Part shown: in pieces, positions 8,418 to 20,120 of the stretch | How positions within the stretch are numbered: position 1 is the first letter of the stretch | Layout of the letters: every line of letters starts with the position of its first letter | DNA from: Crossaster papposus | Taxonomy: Eukaryota; Echinodermata; Asteroidea; Velatida; Solasteridae | Assembly (NCBI GenBank): GCA_037893245.1 | Contig: JBAIAA010000252.1 | Location: 216,501 to 280,500, forward strand | Reading direction: 5' to 3' | Length of the DNA: 64,000 nucleotides | The notes under the pieces: generated by a model | The model's database searches: none | Told to the model about the DNA's origin: nothing | Seen by the model: the letters and a program-made list of their open reading frames with translations, nothing else | Program-made: the position numbers and the translations under genes

Positions 8418-11400
8418 GTAATAGATTAAGCTGCGTCCGAATCTCTTGTCTAGTGCTATGGTCTAGTTGTTCGTCCTTCATGTCCATGACAACTACATAG
8501 GATAGGTCTTTGAAAGTCGCGACTGATTGCACAATCGTCGTACGGCTTTTACGACAAGTAGTGCAGTCACACGAATAGTCGTGCGACTGTTGGACAACTG
8601 GAAAGTCCCACAATCCACTACGACAACGTAAAGACCACTCAAGACTTGTAGCGCAACAATCGCAAGACTGTTGAAGACCTACCCAAGACCAGCTACAACC
8701 AGTTTTGTTGCAGTCATGTTTTTGGACATTGTAAAAAACCTCACCACGACTAAATACAGTTTTGCGACTACTCAAGACCAACCATGACTTGTGGCAGAAT
8801 TTGTCTATAATTCCAGTCGTAGCTAGTCGTAACCTGTAGATAATGTGACCGGGGCTTTATGAAAGAATTTTATTTGAAAAAGTCAAAAGACTTTCATGGG
8901 TTAGTTATCATTTGTTACAATTTTTTTATGAAGATGTTCATTTAAGAGTGATCCGTCCACATTTCTTTTCCTTGCCATGTAGACGGTTATGCACCATTTT
9001 CCTCCATGACAACACGAGAGACATTCCTGGTTGTTCATGACAGCGACATTGCTGCACCGGGCCCTGGTCATTATGACCACATCAACGAAGCACGCATCAC
9101 AGGTGGCCAGTCGCTAGCCAACAGGTCCAACCGGTTTGAGGAACCAGTCTCAAAGACGCCCGGCCCGGGGACCTATAACCTGTCAAAGAAAAAAGACTGG
9201 ATTAAGAAGACGGGGGCCCAGACCCAAGGAAGAGAGGCAGAAAATTGTGGATCCGTAAGAAAACTAAACTCTGACTTTTCCAAATGCAAGGATTTTTAAA
9301 TTAACACTGCATTTATAGTTGAGTCTGCTAACGTGGTGCACTTCGACGTTACTCTTTTTTGATTTGTTTGGGTGTCCAGGCATTTAGTCTGAAAAGCAAA
9401 ATTTGTGGGGGCCGCGCCACATTAGGTAACATAAAATAATAATCTTCAGTTATCTAAGACTTTATTTTACTTACAAGGAAGATAATGAAATAATTTGTGT
9501 TTAGGTATCATCAAATAAATTTGTTTTTTTTTCTAAACACATGATTGTTTAATAGTAAACGTGGAAACTCCATTGAATATCAAGCACCCAATATTCTTGA
9601 TTTTCACAGTTGGTGATGACAAGTCGGATTCGGTATTCGCGCAAGCCCCAAGCGCCCTCTATTCCCACGCCAGGCCAAGCCTATGGATACGAGGAACATG
9701 AAGACGGGACACTGAAGAAACAAGATCCTCCACAGAAAGATGAAACCAGAGGTCCGGCATACTACGCCCCGTCACACGTAAGAACACACTCTGTATTTTA
9801 CACTTTGAATTCTGTTCACATCAACACCTCGCAGGGTTAAATGAGGGTAACGCATAAAACATTTTCTGGAAGTTTACGTAGAAAAGACTTTGTAGTGTTA
9901 GTGTACCGTGACAGTACAAAATTGACTGCTAGGTCATTTTTGTTTCTGCGATGTTTGTGCCTAATTGTTCCAAACTGTTTTTAAACTGAATTCCACGCAA
10001 ACATGTTCTCAGTGTGTTCCCCCATTACTCTTCCGACCTTACCACAGAAAGACACAAAGACCACTACAAAATACAAAGGGGTTCACTTTGGCAACCTGAC
10101 ATCGAACCGGATGGACTTCAGCGGACTCGGAGGGCCCGGGCCCGGAGAATATGATCCTTACTCTGCCGTTGAAAGAAGCCTGGAGCTTCTAAATGCCTCG
10201 GGGCCGATGCGAGATACGTCCAGAGTGTTTGAGTCCAAGTTGCCAAGATATCATGAAGTCATTGTTCATCAAGAGGAGAAAAAGGTTAGATTTTTGTTGG
10301 TTTTCATTTGACAATTTTACAAAGAACAGACACAACTATTATAAAAATACAAAATATATCCGAGGTATTGTCGTACTATCATGTTGCTTGTGCTCTTGAG
10401 CTGGACACTTTACCACAATCTCTGTTCACATTTTGTTCACGACAGGCTGTCCCTGGACCAGGAAAGTACGAGATCAACAGTCAGTTTGACAAGAGACCGC
10501 AGGCTGTAAACACGGAGGGTATGGAGGTGGATCACCCACCATTCATGTCGCAATCCAAGGTAAAGATAGTTTATACGAACCTTGATCCGAGACAGGTTCA
10601 GGCTGGCATCTGTGGGTAGCACACCCTGATATTTCGGGCTTCGCTCGATACGAGCTGGTTGCTGACAGATATTTCCAGTCTTGATCATGACGTGTTTAAG
10701 CACAGAATAATTATAAAAATAAGTGCCAGTGTTGAAATCAAGTTCAATCCAAGTTCACAAAGTACAAAGAATGGACAATTTTCAAAGGAATCCTTTTTCT
10801 AATAGTTCATGTGATTTGCTTGTGACTTGACTTGAGACTTGAGACTTGTATGCTGCTATCTACTGAACTAATGTTTGGGTACTTTGCAGCGATTTCTTGA
10901 TGAGAAGCACAGCGCTCCAGCTCCAGGAACCTACAACGATCCCAGGCATGCTCTGGAAGCTCTCAAGAAGATCCGAGGTTTGAAGGGAAGTCCGTTTGGC
11001 CAGACAGCTGTACGGTTCCAGCCCCAGCCCCACATCCAGAAAACTCCAGGTAGGACAAATCACCTCGCAATCTGTACTCGTTAGGCATTCAATTTACGTT
11101 AAATGTTAATTTGTTGCCAAACATGCGAGACTGAAGATCATCATGTTGTCACATGATGAATAAAGAATGATGGACTGACTGACGATAATGGAGATGATTT
11201 GCCTTCTCTAACTTATGTCCTATTTTCTTTACTGTTGTTTCAGGTCCTGGATCCTACAGTTTTAATGGGCTTGCCAACGAGAGTTCGCGAAAGGCCTACA
11301 TCGAGAGCACGAGGCGTGGAGCCTTTGGCTCGACCTCCGTCCGCATTAAGCCTATCACGAAAAGGGAGGACCCCGCCCAACCAGGCCCTGCCCACTATCA

Positions 11401-12420
11401 GGTTAAGAGTCACCCACATTACAGCCGTTACTCGCAGAACGTTACCGCTAACTTTGCCTCGCAGACAGAACGGCTTCATTCACCCCCGCCAATTATCAAG
11501 GTAAGTCCCTCTACTGTCTTGCATGTTTCTTCTGAATTGTATTCTAAAAGTCAGTTTGAGCTACATTTTTCTATAATGAATCCTTTGTTTAGAGTTTTTG
11601 ATGGGTGTGATAGCTGTGATATTTCATGCCCTTCCCAAGTAGTTTCTGCCTTTTTGTTGCCAATAGGAAATTCCTCCACCAGGTAGCTACGAGGTCAGAG
11701 CATCTTACGACATCAGCCAAGGCAAGAAAATTCCGGCAGCTCCTAGGACTGAGACGGGCAAGCGTAAGAAGGGTTCATTCCTGTCCTCGTCCACTCGCTT
11801 TGCTCCTCCTAGAGACATCCTGCTTGAGAGACCAGAGCCCTACAATCCAGGTACGTTCAAAGACCAAGTATGATTCCTTGGTGTGTTATAATTTCAACTA
11901 AAAGTTTATAGTTTGTCATCTTTGTCAATTTTTTTGTTATATGACAGGTCCTGGTACTTACAACCTGTCCCCTAAGGAAGAACCCAAGAATGGACTGATG
12001 GTGACGAGAGACAAACGCTTTAAGGAAAAGAGGAATGATTACCCAGGACCTGGTGCTTATGAGGTGAGTTTGAAGTCTGCTATTTTGCATTCTCACCACT
12101 GTGGTTACTGAATTCATTTCCAATCATGAGACATCAGGAACAGCCTTCGTTTTTGTCCTGAATATTATATTTGTTTGTTCTCACTCTTGATCTTCCATCC
12201 CAAATCCAACAGATTTTTAAAGCGTTCCCGAAGGGTGCTTTTGTCATTGTAAAAATTTTACATTTTCTTGCGTTCTTCTCTACAGTTGAGCCCCCTTTTA
12301 CAGGACACGGTGCTGAAAGGAACCTTCAACGCAACCCTCAACAACCCAGTGGCCCCGCAGGCAGAGATGTCAAGGGTCAATTCCGTCATGCAGAAGCAAG
12401 CATTTGTGTTAGGCGTCTAG
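8306..12420 (+). CDS. STPG2: STPG2, sperm-tail PG-rich repeat-containing protein 2 (10 coding exons, complete)
   Basis: Exons join as 8306-8417, 8983-9254, 9610-9777, 10048-10284, 10446-10559, 10890-11049, 11244-11500, 11667-11850, 11948-12063 and 12286-12420, giving 584 residues with every intron GT-AG and phases agreeing throughout. The N-terminus MYDRAPR and a following YAPF(S)SMTTRET segment match my recollection of vertebrate STPG2. Twelve PG-rich (SHIPPO-type) motifs recur: GPGSY at 21, PGPGHY 63, PGPGTY 97, GPAYY 176, PGPGEY 214, PGPGKY 266, APGTY 313, PGPGSY 354, PGPAHY 401, PPPGSY 443, PGPGTY 501 and PGPGAY 534. The C-terminus LKGTFNATLNNP is also typical. No signal peptide or membrane segment. 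Proteins of this repeat family are microtubule/axoneme associated and testis- or cilium-enriched; the exact role of STPG2 is poorly known. Start has good context (CACCATG). Confidence 0.93.
8418..8982 (+). other. STPG2 intron 1 with a dispersed-repeat-like segment
   Basis: Between about 8430 and 8840 the intron is rich in GTCG/CGAC words (for example GACTGATTGCACAATCGTCG), giving many short inverted matches. Its start GCGTCCGAATCTCTTGTCTA nearly repeats at 20739-20757 (GCGTCTGAATCTCTTGTCTA), suggesting a dispersed element. No family assigned. Confidence 0.4.
8983..9254 (+). CDS. STPG2: STPG2 coding exon 2
   Basis: Residues 38-128 with PGPGHY and PGPGTY. Acceptor CCTTGCCATGTAG, donor GATCC|GTAAGA. 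The last ~15 codons (after WIKKTG) look less family-like than the +1 frame, see findings. Confidence 0.85.
9610..9777 (+). CDS. STPG2: STPG2 coding exon 3
   Basis: Residues 129-184 (YSRKPQAPSIPTPGQ, then GPAYY). Acceptor GATTTTCACAG, donor TCACAC|GTAAGA. A second possible acceptor ends at 9623. Confidence 0.85.
10048..10284 (+). CDS. STPG2: STPG2 coding exon 4
   Basis: Residues 185-263, TTTKYKGVHFG then PGPGEY. Acceptor CTTACCACAG, donor AAAAAG|GTTAGA. Confidence 0.9.
10446..10559 (+). CDS. STPG2: STPG2 coding exon 5
   Basis: Residues 264-301, beginning AVPGPGKYEINSQFDKR. Acceptor TTCACGACAG, donor CCAAG|GTAAAG. The following intron contains a short GACTTGA repeat near 10825-10850. Confidence 0.9.
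10890..11049 (+). CDS. STPG2: STPG2 coding exon 6
   Basis: Residues 302-354 plus one base; APGTYNDPRHALEAL and FGQTAVRF. Acceptor TACTTTGCAG, donor CTCCAG|GTAGGA splits a PGPG motif, as also at the donors of exons 1 and 8. Confidence 0.9.
11244..11500 (+). CDS. STPG2: STPG2 coding exon 7
   Basis: Completes PGPGSY (354-359), then FGSTSVRIKP and PGPAHY (401-406), to residue 440. Acceptor TGTTGTTTCAG, donor TCAAG|GTAAGT. Confidence 0.9.
11667..11850 (+). CDS. STPG2: STPG2 coding exon 8
   Basis: Residues 441-501 plus one base; PPPGSYEV, a lysine-rich linker, and SSSTRFAPPRDILLERPEPYNP. Acceptor TTGTTGCCAATAG, donor TCCAG|GTACGT. Confidence 0.9.
11948..12063 (+). CDS. STPG2: STPG2 coding exon 9
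   Basis: Completes PGPGTY (501-506) and ends with PGPGAYE at 540. Acceptor TTGTTATATGACAG, donor GAG|GTGAGT. Confidence 0.9.
12286..12420 (+). CDS. STPG2: STPG2 coding exon 10 (terminal)
   Basis: Residues 541-584, LKGTFNATLNNP to VLGV and stop TAG at 12418-12420. Acceptor TTCTTCTCTACAG. Confidence 0.9.
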   Translation: MSPLLQDTVLKGTFNATLNNPVAPQAEMSRVNSVMQKQAFVLGV

Positions 12421-13228
12421 AACTTGCGGTTTATCTTCTGATGACAAGACTGTAAAACACAACCACAACCAGGAGCAGGTGTTCGCTGCCGTAGTGCGAG
12501 CAGTAGCCAGGAATGTGAGCGTTCCCAAAATTGTTCAGTAGAATTAGCTTATCTTTGGAGACAAAGGATAGACTGACGATTGGAGATCTGCCATTATGTT
12601 GGAGACTGACTACTGCCTGCACTATACGCGTGAGATTCGGATTTGTGTGTTCTTAGCAAAGACCACTGGCACTTGTATCTTGACGGGGGAAGAAAAAGGA
12701 TCATTAGCACCTTGACACCGGTATTATCACCGTCCCTTTCCACACTACACCGGATTATACGCATGACTGCACAGCAGCTTTTGTCTAGTAGTTGCACCGC
12801 ACAATGGATCGAGCGTGCAGCCGCCTCACAGGCCGTGTTCTATGGCATAGCGTAGCTGACAGCATTTCGGACGGATCAGTGGATCGCGGCCATATAGCTG
12901 CTCACCGGCATCAAGTTGTTAATCCGACCCGCTGTTACCGCTAACATGTATGAATAAGGCCAGTTCATCATTTATCGCACTGCAGATTCACAAAAGTTGA
13001 ACTCATTTCAGCGAATGTCTTGTGATGTCAAATTCACATTGCATTTGTACCTTAGTGCCCGAGTGTATACCTGCTGAGTCAATTTGAATTTCCCGTGATG
13101 ATTTGTTCTTGTTGGCTTATTGGAATAGCTTTCACATATACAAAGCAAGTTCCGCTGTGCATGCTACTTTACATATTTATTCTGCAAAACTGTATCAGCA
13201 TTTATTTATTGGATTAGCTTCTTCCTTT

Positions 13229-13318
13229 GACATTGTGTGGTCAATAGACATTGTGTCGTCCATAGACATTGTGTGGTCAATAGACATTGTGTGGTCAATA
13301 GACATTGTGTCGTCCACA
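13229..13318 (+). repeat. 18-bp tandem repeat, five copies
   Basis: Units of 18 bp begin at 13229, 13247, 13265, 13283 and 13301, of the form GACATTGTGTGGTCAATA alternating with GACATTGTGTCGTCCATA. Order is A-B-A-A-B. Confidence 0.85.
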
Positions 13319-13711
13319 GTAAGCCACGATTCTCATGAATGACATGTGGCCAATACACTTCCTATAACTTTTAAAACATTAAACCTTTTTACTAAAACAG
13401 ACAAGGATTATATTATTAAGGCTTCCACTATATAGCATTGTACCTGTTATTTTAAAGCTTATTTGAAGCCAAAATGTATGATTATGGCAATCTGCATCAA
13501 GTGTTTGCCTTTCCCATTGATATTATGTCTTCCGCCGATAGGTTCCAAATCGTCCCACAAAATTTACAGTGCTGAATTTTATTTTTAAATTGTATATGTA
13601 TATAAAAAAATGTATCTTTAGATAACAATCCCATAACATATAAAGGGAAAAGTCATTACATGGTTGATAATCAACAATGAAAACTGTGAAACCGGGTGAT
13701 ATTTACTTGTA

Positions 13712-13717
13712 AATAAA
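13712..13717 (+). terminator. Candidate polyadenylation signal AATAAA
   Basis: Canonical hexamer about 1.29 kb after the STPG2 stop. An alternative ATTAAA lies at 13378-13383. Confidence 0.3.
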
Positions 13718-13795
13718 CATTTATTCTGAAACAAACCACTGAATTTGTTGGCTGTTGGGATTGTTGGTATTTCTGGAAGTAGCTCAGATTCCACC

Positions 13796-14456
13796 CCTTG
13801 CCCCCACCCCACCCCACCCCACATTTCACCCTCAACCCCAACCTCACCCCCACCCCCACCCCCAACCTCACCCCCACCCCCAACCTCACCCCCACCCCCA
13901 CCCCCAACCTCACCCCAACCTCACCCCCACCCCCACCCCACCCCATCCCCAACCCTTACATCACCCCTCACCCCTTACATCGCCCCTCACCCCTCACATC
14001 ACCCCTAACCCCACACCTTACCCCTCCCCCGATCCAACTCCACCCCTGATCCCATCCCACCCCACCCCTGACCCCACCCCACCCCTGACCCCACCCTCTC
14101 CTTTACCCCACCCTCTCCTTTACCCCACCCTCTCCTTTACCCCACCCATTTACCCCTCTCCTTTACCCCTCCCCTTTACCCCTCCCCTTTACCCCTCTCC
14201 TTTACCCCACCCCTTTACCCCACCCCTTTACCCCACCCCTTTACCCCACCCCTTTACCCCACCCCTTTACCCCACCCCTTTACCCCACCCCTTTACCCCA
14301 CCCCTTTACCCCACCCCTTTACCCCACCCCTTTACCCCACCCCTTTACCCCACCCCTTTACCCCACCCCTTTACCCCACCCCTTTACCCCACCCCTTTAC
14401 CCCACCTTACTCTTCCCCACTCTTCCCCATCCCTACCGTGTTCCCCCTACCCCACC
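13796..14456 (+). repeat. C-rich, G-poor minisatellite region
   Basis: About 660 bp almost free of G on the plus strand. It passes through several related arrays: CCCCAC/CCAACCTCA units to about 13940, TCACCCC-type units to about 14090, a 16-bp ACCCCACCCTCTCCTTT-like unit to about 14200, and the regular 13-bp array below. The minus strand has dense GGGG runs. Confidence 0.9.
14201..14406 (+). repeat. 13-bp minisatellite, ~15.8 perfect copies
   Basis: The unit TTTACCCCACCCC repeats without change from 14201 to 14395, fifteen times, plus a partial sixteenth. Perfect homogeneity suggests recent expansion. The complement (GGGGTGGGGTAAA) has G-quadruplex potential. Confidence 0.95.
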
Positions 14457-15171
14457 CTGCACATGTCACTGCATGCCACAATCGTTTAAACTTGAGACGT
14501 TAAATGCTACCCTATATTCCCGCCTCCACTTTGTCGACTTTTTTTTCCTTTTGGGGGTTACAAAATAACGATTTTTATTCCTTGCGAGTACTTATGGTGC
14601 AGGTGGTGTACCATGGGCGTGATCTCGCGGGAATTGGGGGAATCCTTCTGAAACAAAACGTATTGAATTCACTACCTAGACTATTTTGTGTACAAGCCGG
14701 CTCGAGAAAGAAAAAAACCCAAAGTGCATTCTCCTAGCTTTATCGAGGGATATTAATACAGTGCGTTTTTCTCTTTCATAACTGAGCTCTAGTGATGAAT
14801 ATAATTTCATGACCCGTCAGCAGACGACGCAAGGTGCTAAACCCTTTCGCCCTTTTCTATTTGCAGACCATCGCAATTATTCGGGACACGTACCGCCCTT
14901 AAAATACCAGCTGGTTAAACATCTCAAAGACGATTCTTCCCCCAAAATCGATCTTTTTAAAATATGTACACGAACAAAGCTCAATAATATACCACATGCA
15001 ACGACGCAGCGGAAACTTTTTGACTCGAGGGAGAAACGCCGCGAGACAAAATTCTGCACTATTTCCTGCAGGGTTTAAAAGGGTTCATAAAAAAGTCGTC
15101 ACAAACTTAAACGTAGCGCAGAAAACAAAAGGCTTCGATTTAATTCCCACAATGCTTATCGAAAACAGACG
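14457..15171. other. Non-coding stretch
   Basis: No gene, repeat or RNA signal that I can support; the short open frames have no recognisable content. Confidence 0.4.
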
Positions 15172-15781
15172 ATTGGAAACAGCGTGGCCACTCCTTGGGA
15201 TTTTTCCCAAGATCTTGGAAATTTGGGCAAGACCTTGGGATCTTGGGATTTTGTATCCAAATTTCACGAAATCTTGGGATTTTTGCATTTTTGTTAGTCT
15301 GCAAACAACTTGTATATACATTTTAGGCATTTTTGTTAATCGCAAACAACTTTTTTTCTATTTATGGCACTCATCTAAACCGCAAACAACTTTTTAAGTG
15401 TGGACAGCGACTTTGTCTTTGAGCGCTGTACATTTAGATCATTTTTTTGTAGTACGTCGAACCCTGATATAATAAGAGCACTGTTGATACAACATGATGC
15501 TTATAACCAGGACAAAATAGGTCCTGAGTCCTTTTTTTTTTCATTACTGAGATAATACCAGGTACCTGTTACAACAAGATAATTTGTAAAAGGACCTTGT
15601 TATAAAGGCGTTTGACTGTACTGTACATTTATTCACAAAATTGGGCCTTTTCGCGGGTTCTCTGGTCCGTTATAGCATGGCATCATCCGTGCCATCTTAT
15701 GACATCTTGGGAATTCTTGGGAATTTTACTGCCTACATCTTGGGATTTTCAAAATTGATGAGTGGCCACGCTGATTGGAAA
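15172..15781. mobile_element. hAT-type non-autonomous element with perfect 8-bp target duplication
   Basis: Inverted termini CAGCGTGGCCACTC start at 15180 and end (complement) at 15773, bounding 594 bp. The 8-bp direct repeat ATTGGAAA flanks it exactly (15172-15179 and 15774-15781). An 8-bp duplication and CAG-initial termini are hallmarks of the hAT superfamily. Sub-terminal DNA is rich in CTTGGGATTTT words on both sides (15195-15290, 15706-15748) and there are three GCAAACAACTT words (15300-15392). It has no coding capacity. Confidence 0.88.
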
Positions 15782-18700
15782 TAAACGAAAGGAATGCCTG
15801 CTGACTGTGCTACCGCAGTACATTTTGTGAGTCGTATTATCTTCATACTTAGAACTAAAATACCGTATTTCCAGACAACCGAGATTCGTCAGCTAGAGCT
15901 AGCTATCGAACCTGCGGACATTTGTTTGCCTTTTTAGGGGTCGTGTGACTCTCTTGTGGTTTTTGCAGTTCCGGGCGTAGTAGTTGGTCAGGACGACCAC
16001 GAGGAGACATTGTGTGTTGTGTGAAGCATGGAGGAAGGAAATGTGTGGGGCTGGGAGCATGCCGATTGTATCATCGTTTAAAGGTAAGAAGATGTTGCGA
16101 CTTGCGTTATCATTATTTAATTATAATGACGAGATGTCAGCCTTGTGCTACTGTTGCTCGGACTCAATTGCCAAAATGCTGAAAAGTTCTCAATATAAGT
16201 TAATAAGAATAACGGCAAGTGGTAATTATTGAGCATTCTTAATTAGTTAATGTTTTTATCGCCGTTGCTACGTACGGCACGTTGACCTATACCCAGCACG
16301 ATATGTGGCAGAGGGGTAACCCCCTTTTATCCCTATACTTTATACGCACTCAACACTATTGTTAACTAACCCATCCCAGGAATTCCTGAGATTCCGGGAA
16401 CACAATGGTCAACACAAAAGAGGGGGGGGGGGGGGGGTTTCTCTACCACATATCGTGCTTCATATGCGTTGACCCATTTCATACCTCCATGGTTGACCAC
16501 TGCAGTTGCGCAAGAATGATATGTCCCAGCAATGTCCCATTTTGTTCGTGTCCCTGTTAAGTCCGACATTAACATAACAAAATAAAATTATTGACGGCAC
16601 ATTCTTTTATGCCTTCTACTGATATCCCCAATAGCAATTACATAAAGCAATTTACCTTAAAACCAATTTACCTTAAAACCAAATACAACAAACTTGTGTT
16701 TGATTCTGGACACAGCTTCAGTCACTATGCACTAAAAAACACAGTATGTCTTTTTGTTCTGTTACACAACTGCCCAAAAAGTGACTTATGCATAGGATTA
16801 GGAGGGTTAATGAAATAACTTTTTAATTGACTGTCAGTGAATAACAGTTTCAAGCATCCTGTGAAATCACCTAATCTGGTGGCGGGCTGCGGTTTTCAAG
16901 AAAGGTGGAATTTTGTATCAATTTCCAACAATTGCCGGCCAGCAATCATTGGAAGAAGTCTGACTAATTGCAAACACTGTTCCTAATTTATTAAATTTAG
17001 TTAGTCCACATTTTATTTGCAATAATTGATGCCATCCAACTAGTCTGGTTTCCTAACCTGATAATTCCCCAGACGTCCATAAATTGCTCCATTATGTCTC
17101 AAGTATGTCACAAAACCCCAAAACAACACAAAACTTGAACAATTATGTCAGCATTATAATATTTACTATAATATAAACCCCTGACCAATCCATTTTAGAA
17201 AATTTCAGCAAGAGCAAATCCATAAAGTGATACAGCGCCCTCTGTTGTTCGGGCATTTTGTTCTCAGAATTACAACGCGGCAGGTTATTATCTGAGGTCC
17301 AGGGAGCTAGATACCATGACATTTATTGGAACAAGATTTGAAGCTTGTCGCATTTTTTTTCAGGGGGGTGGGGGACCTATGTTGTGAGTTTTAATGAGGT
17401 GTAGAATGTTATCTTAAGGCAGATACTTAAATGAAGACATCAAAATGCTCCAACCATTATTGGCAGACCTTGTTAGCTAAATCCTTTTAGTTTTACTATT
17501 CTTAATTATGATGACGTCGGTAAACTGATCTTAAGCTTGGAGCCTCTCTGTCCACCTTGCTAGCCGTCCAGTTTCCTCCAGAGGCTGCTTAAGATTCTAA
17601 TCATTCTAGAAGGAAAAGGCATAAGGGTGTTAAGTAGAAAAGGGGGGGTGTTAAGGAAGATAGTGGTGCCGTGAGGTGGACAAGAGCCGTGTTAACGTCT
17701 CGGGTTTCCATTCCCTGTTTCCGTTTTTCTGCGATGTCCAGTCCCAGGTCATAACCCTCGGGGGACTATAGAGGGTTTTCCCCCAGGGTCGATGACCTGC
17801 TAATTACTTCATTGACTTGTACTTGATTGTGAGTTTGTACCCAAATGGTGTGGATTTACGCATCTAATTTATCGCGAGGTGCTTGCAAACAACTAAATGT
17901 GGTAATAATCTGTGTGAGTAATGAGAACAAGAAAACTAAATTGGACGTGACAGAAATACTCAATCGTGGAGAAAATGTTAGATTTTCTTTGTGGAAAGGA
18001 ATTTTTATTTGTAAACTGGCTATTACCTACTAATGATAGTAATGGATGCAGGCTTCAAAGAGATTTAAATTATACGCGGGGTTCTGGAACAGTGTCGCTT
18101 ATATTCGATAGGCTAATTGCAACCATGTGGGCATATTTTGATGTGTTTTATATTTGAACTCTAGGGAATTCTGGAATTGATTATATAGTTCTTGTTTAGA
18201 GAAAATATCTGGGGTTGTTGATGTATGTAGAAAAGGATCAGGCCAGCGACTTAACTTCAACTCCCCCCCAAGGATGATCATTTAGAATCTGTCACTTGTC
18301 CACTTTTAATCCATGTATCCAACCCGACCACCAGGTTATTTCAACTTCCCAATAATAAACCACTTTTCTCGTAAATGCAAAAAATATATACATCAGCAAA
18401 TAATGAATGCCTGGCTTGTATTCGCTGCTCCGGTGTAACCCCCGATTCCCCGCAGATAATTACTTCATGTGTACCCTCGGTTGACTCGGTTGCTACGAAT
18501 ATTGTCACCCTCTCAGCTCGCTTGTAACTATCAACGTCCAGACAAATCCGGAGCCCAATCAGTCCACTCCTGCCACCAGCTGTCCGTGTACCGTCCCTTG
18601 CTGCACCAAGCTCCTGTGATGCATGTACTGCCCTGCTTCCCAACTCGTTCATTTTCTGTATCCATTGAACCGCTTGTTTCATGAACTTGCCCGAGGGCCA

Positions 18701-19934
18701 CACATATCTCTTCGAACCAGACTGTTCCCCTCTCTTCTCTCAGTCTCTGAGCCATCCTAGCTCAATTAGACGAATTCCTGTGGCTAGCAACTGTATAGCG
18801 AACTTGATACCGACGTCTGGAACATTTCACCCGTTCCTATCTTCGAACCAGACGTGCAGCCCGTATGCGTTTCGCTTTGATCATTACTACAACATTCTTG
18901 TCATCCCCGCAACAAATTTCCCCCGTATGTTAACCCTTACAATCGTACCACAGTAGCCGGTCTGAACTGTGACTTGAATGTGTAGCCTAACGGACTACCA
19001 TGCAATGATAAATATCATACTCGCTTTAAAAAAAACCAGAAATTTAAATTTTATGTCATCGTAGTACATTTTTTTTAAAATCCCCTGCGACAACCCCCCC
19101 CCCCCCCCCTCCCCCCTTTGCCACCTCCTAACCCCACGCAACACTCCATCTCGCCTTGTGACACCCCCATGCCATGTAACCTCCCCCCTTGTGACCGCAC
19201 TGTAATGGCGGCGTGTATCTCTTCATTAAAGGGCTAATCCCAGAGTGATATTCTATCCTGCCTCAGTGCCCGGAATTTGATCCAAAAGTTGTTCCAGCAA
19301 ATCATAACATTGAAGTGTCCAGGCGCCGGAGAACTTGAATTACGAGATTATTTTGAGAGCGATCGGAGGCCCTAGACGTACATGTACAGTCGTACATGAT
19401 GTACACTCGTAAACCCATACCATGGAGGATTATAATGCCCATACATACGTGAAAATATAAAGACGATGCTCAAAATGTGCCATTCCTATTCGGGGTCAGT
19501 TTTTGAAAGCCTTTTGTTTACACGTCTGGACTTTGTTGTTAATCCATTAGGGATTCGGTCAGGCGATTTTGGCGGAGGATTTGTGTCATTTTGTGGCTTT
19601 TTAAAATTACCTGCGGGATAAACAGCGAAGAATATATTCAGGAAGGCGGAGCTAGGAATTGAAATGTCTGTGTTCATCGGATGTTTAATTTTTTAGTTTT
19701 GGTCGTTCAATTTTGTTAATTCAATTCGAGGTGTGGATTACTTACTTAACCCTGCATGTTTTCCTTAAACATGTACATGTACATATGACCAGACTGTCAT
19801 TGAACTGTATGTTGTGTAGGAATACGAAATGGTTTATACATTATATCTGGTGAAAACATCGTGTGTTCAATTATGATAAAAGCATGTTATTTGGCACACA
19901 GTCAAAGCATGTCACGAGGAAGATATTTGGCTTG
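15782..19934. other. Non-coding stretch with homopolymer tracts
   Basis: No convincing gene. Notable are a G16 tract (16422-16437), a C16 tract (19094-19109) and a possible exon end at 16083 (CGTTTAAAG|GTAAGAAG) that I could not connect to anything. A CTCF-like word AGCGCCCTCTGTTG lies near 17234. Confidence 0.4.
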
Positions 19935-20120
19935 ATGGCCATCGCAGATTTGTCTATTGAAAAAAATATAGGGCCGATAGTTAAAATAAAAAGCAATTTT
20001 CAAAATTACCAAAGTTGCTGCCTTTGATTACAAAAATGGCTTCCATTGCTTTCCAAAACGGCTGCCATTGCTTTTTGTATTCTACCTATATTTTTTGTCA
20101 AAAGAGTCTGCGATAGCCCA
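19935..20120. mobile_element. Short fold-back (MITE-like) element
   Basis: The left side (GGCCATCGCAGATTTGTC, then AAAAAATATAGG) is repeated inverted on the right (CCTATATTTTTTGTCAAAAG, then CTGCGATAGCCC). It spans about 186 bp and the arms are about 40 bp with mismatches. Target duplication not identified. Confidence 0.55.

Larger units (their letters stand above)
12421..13740 (+). other. STPG2 3' untranslated/downstream region
   Basis: No coding potential. Holds an 18-bp tandem repeat (13229-13318) and two candidate polyadenylation hexamers, ATTAAA at 13378 and AATAAA at 13712. Which is used is not visible. Confidence 0.45.

Noticed and set aside
13745-14489. Proline-rich frames up to 244 codons
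   Set aside because: Translation of the C-rich minisatellite in several overlapping frames; no non-repeat domain.
15984-16083. First exon of another gene ending at a GTAAGAAG donor
   Set aside because: The donor is good but the best ATG frame stops before it and no partner exon was found.
18341-18755. Overlapping minus-strand frames of 120 and 74 codons
   Set aside because: Looked briefly like a decayed retroelement fragment, but no catalytic motif was visible and both frames compete for the same DNA.
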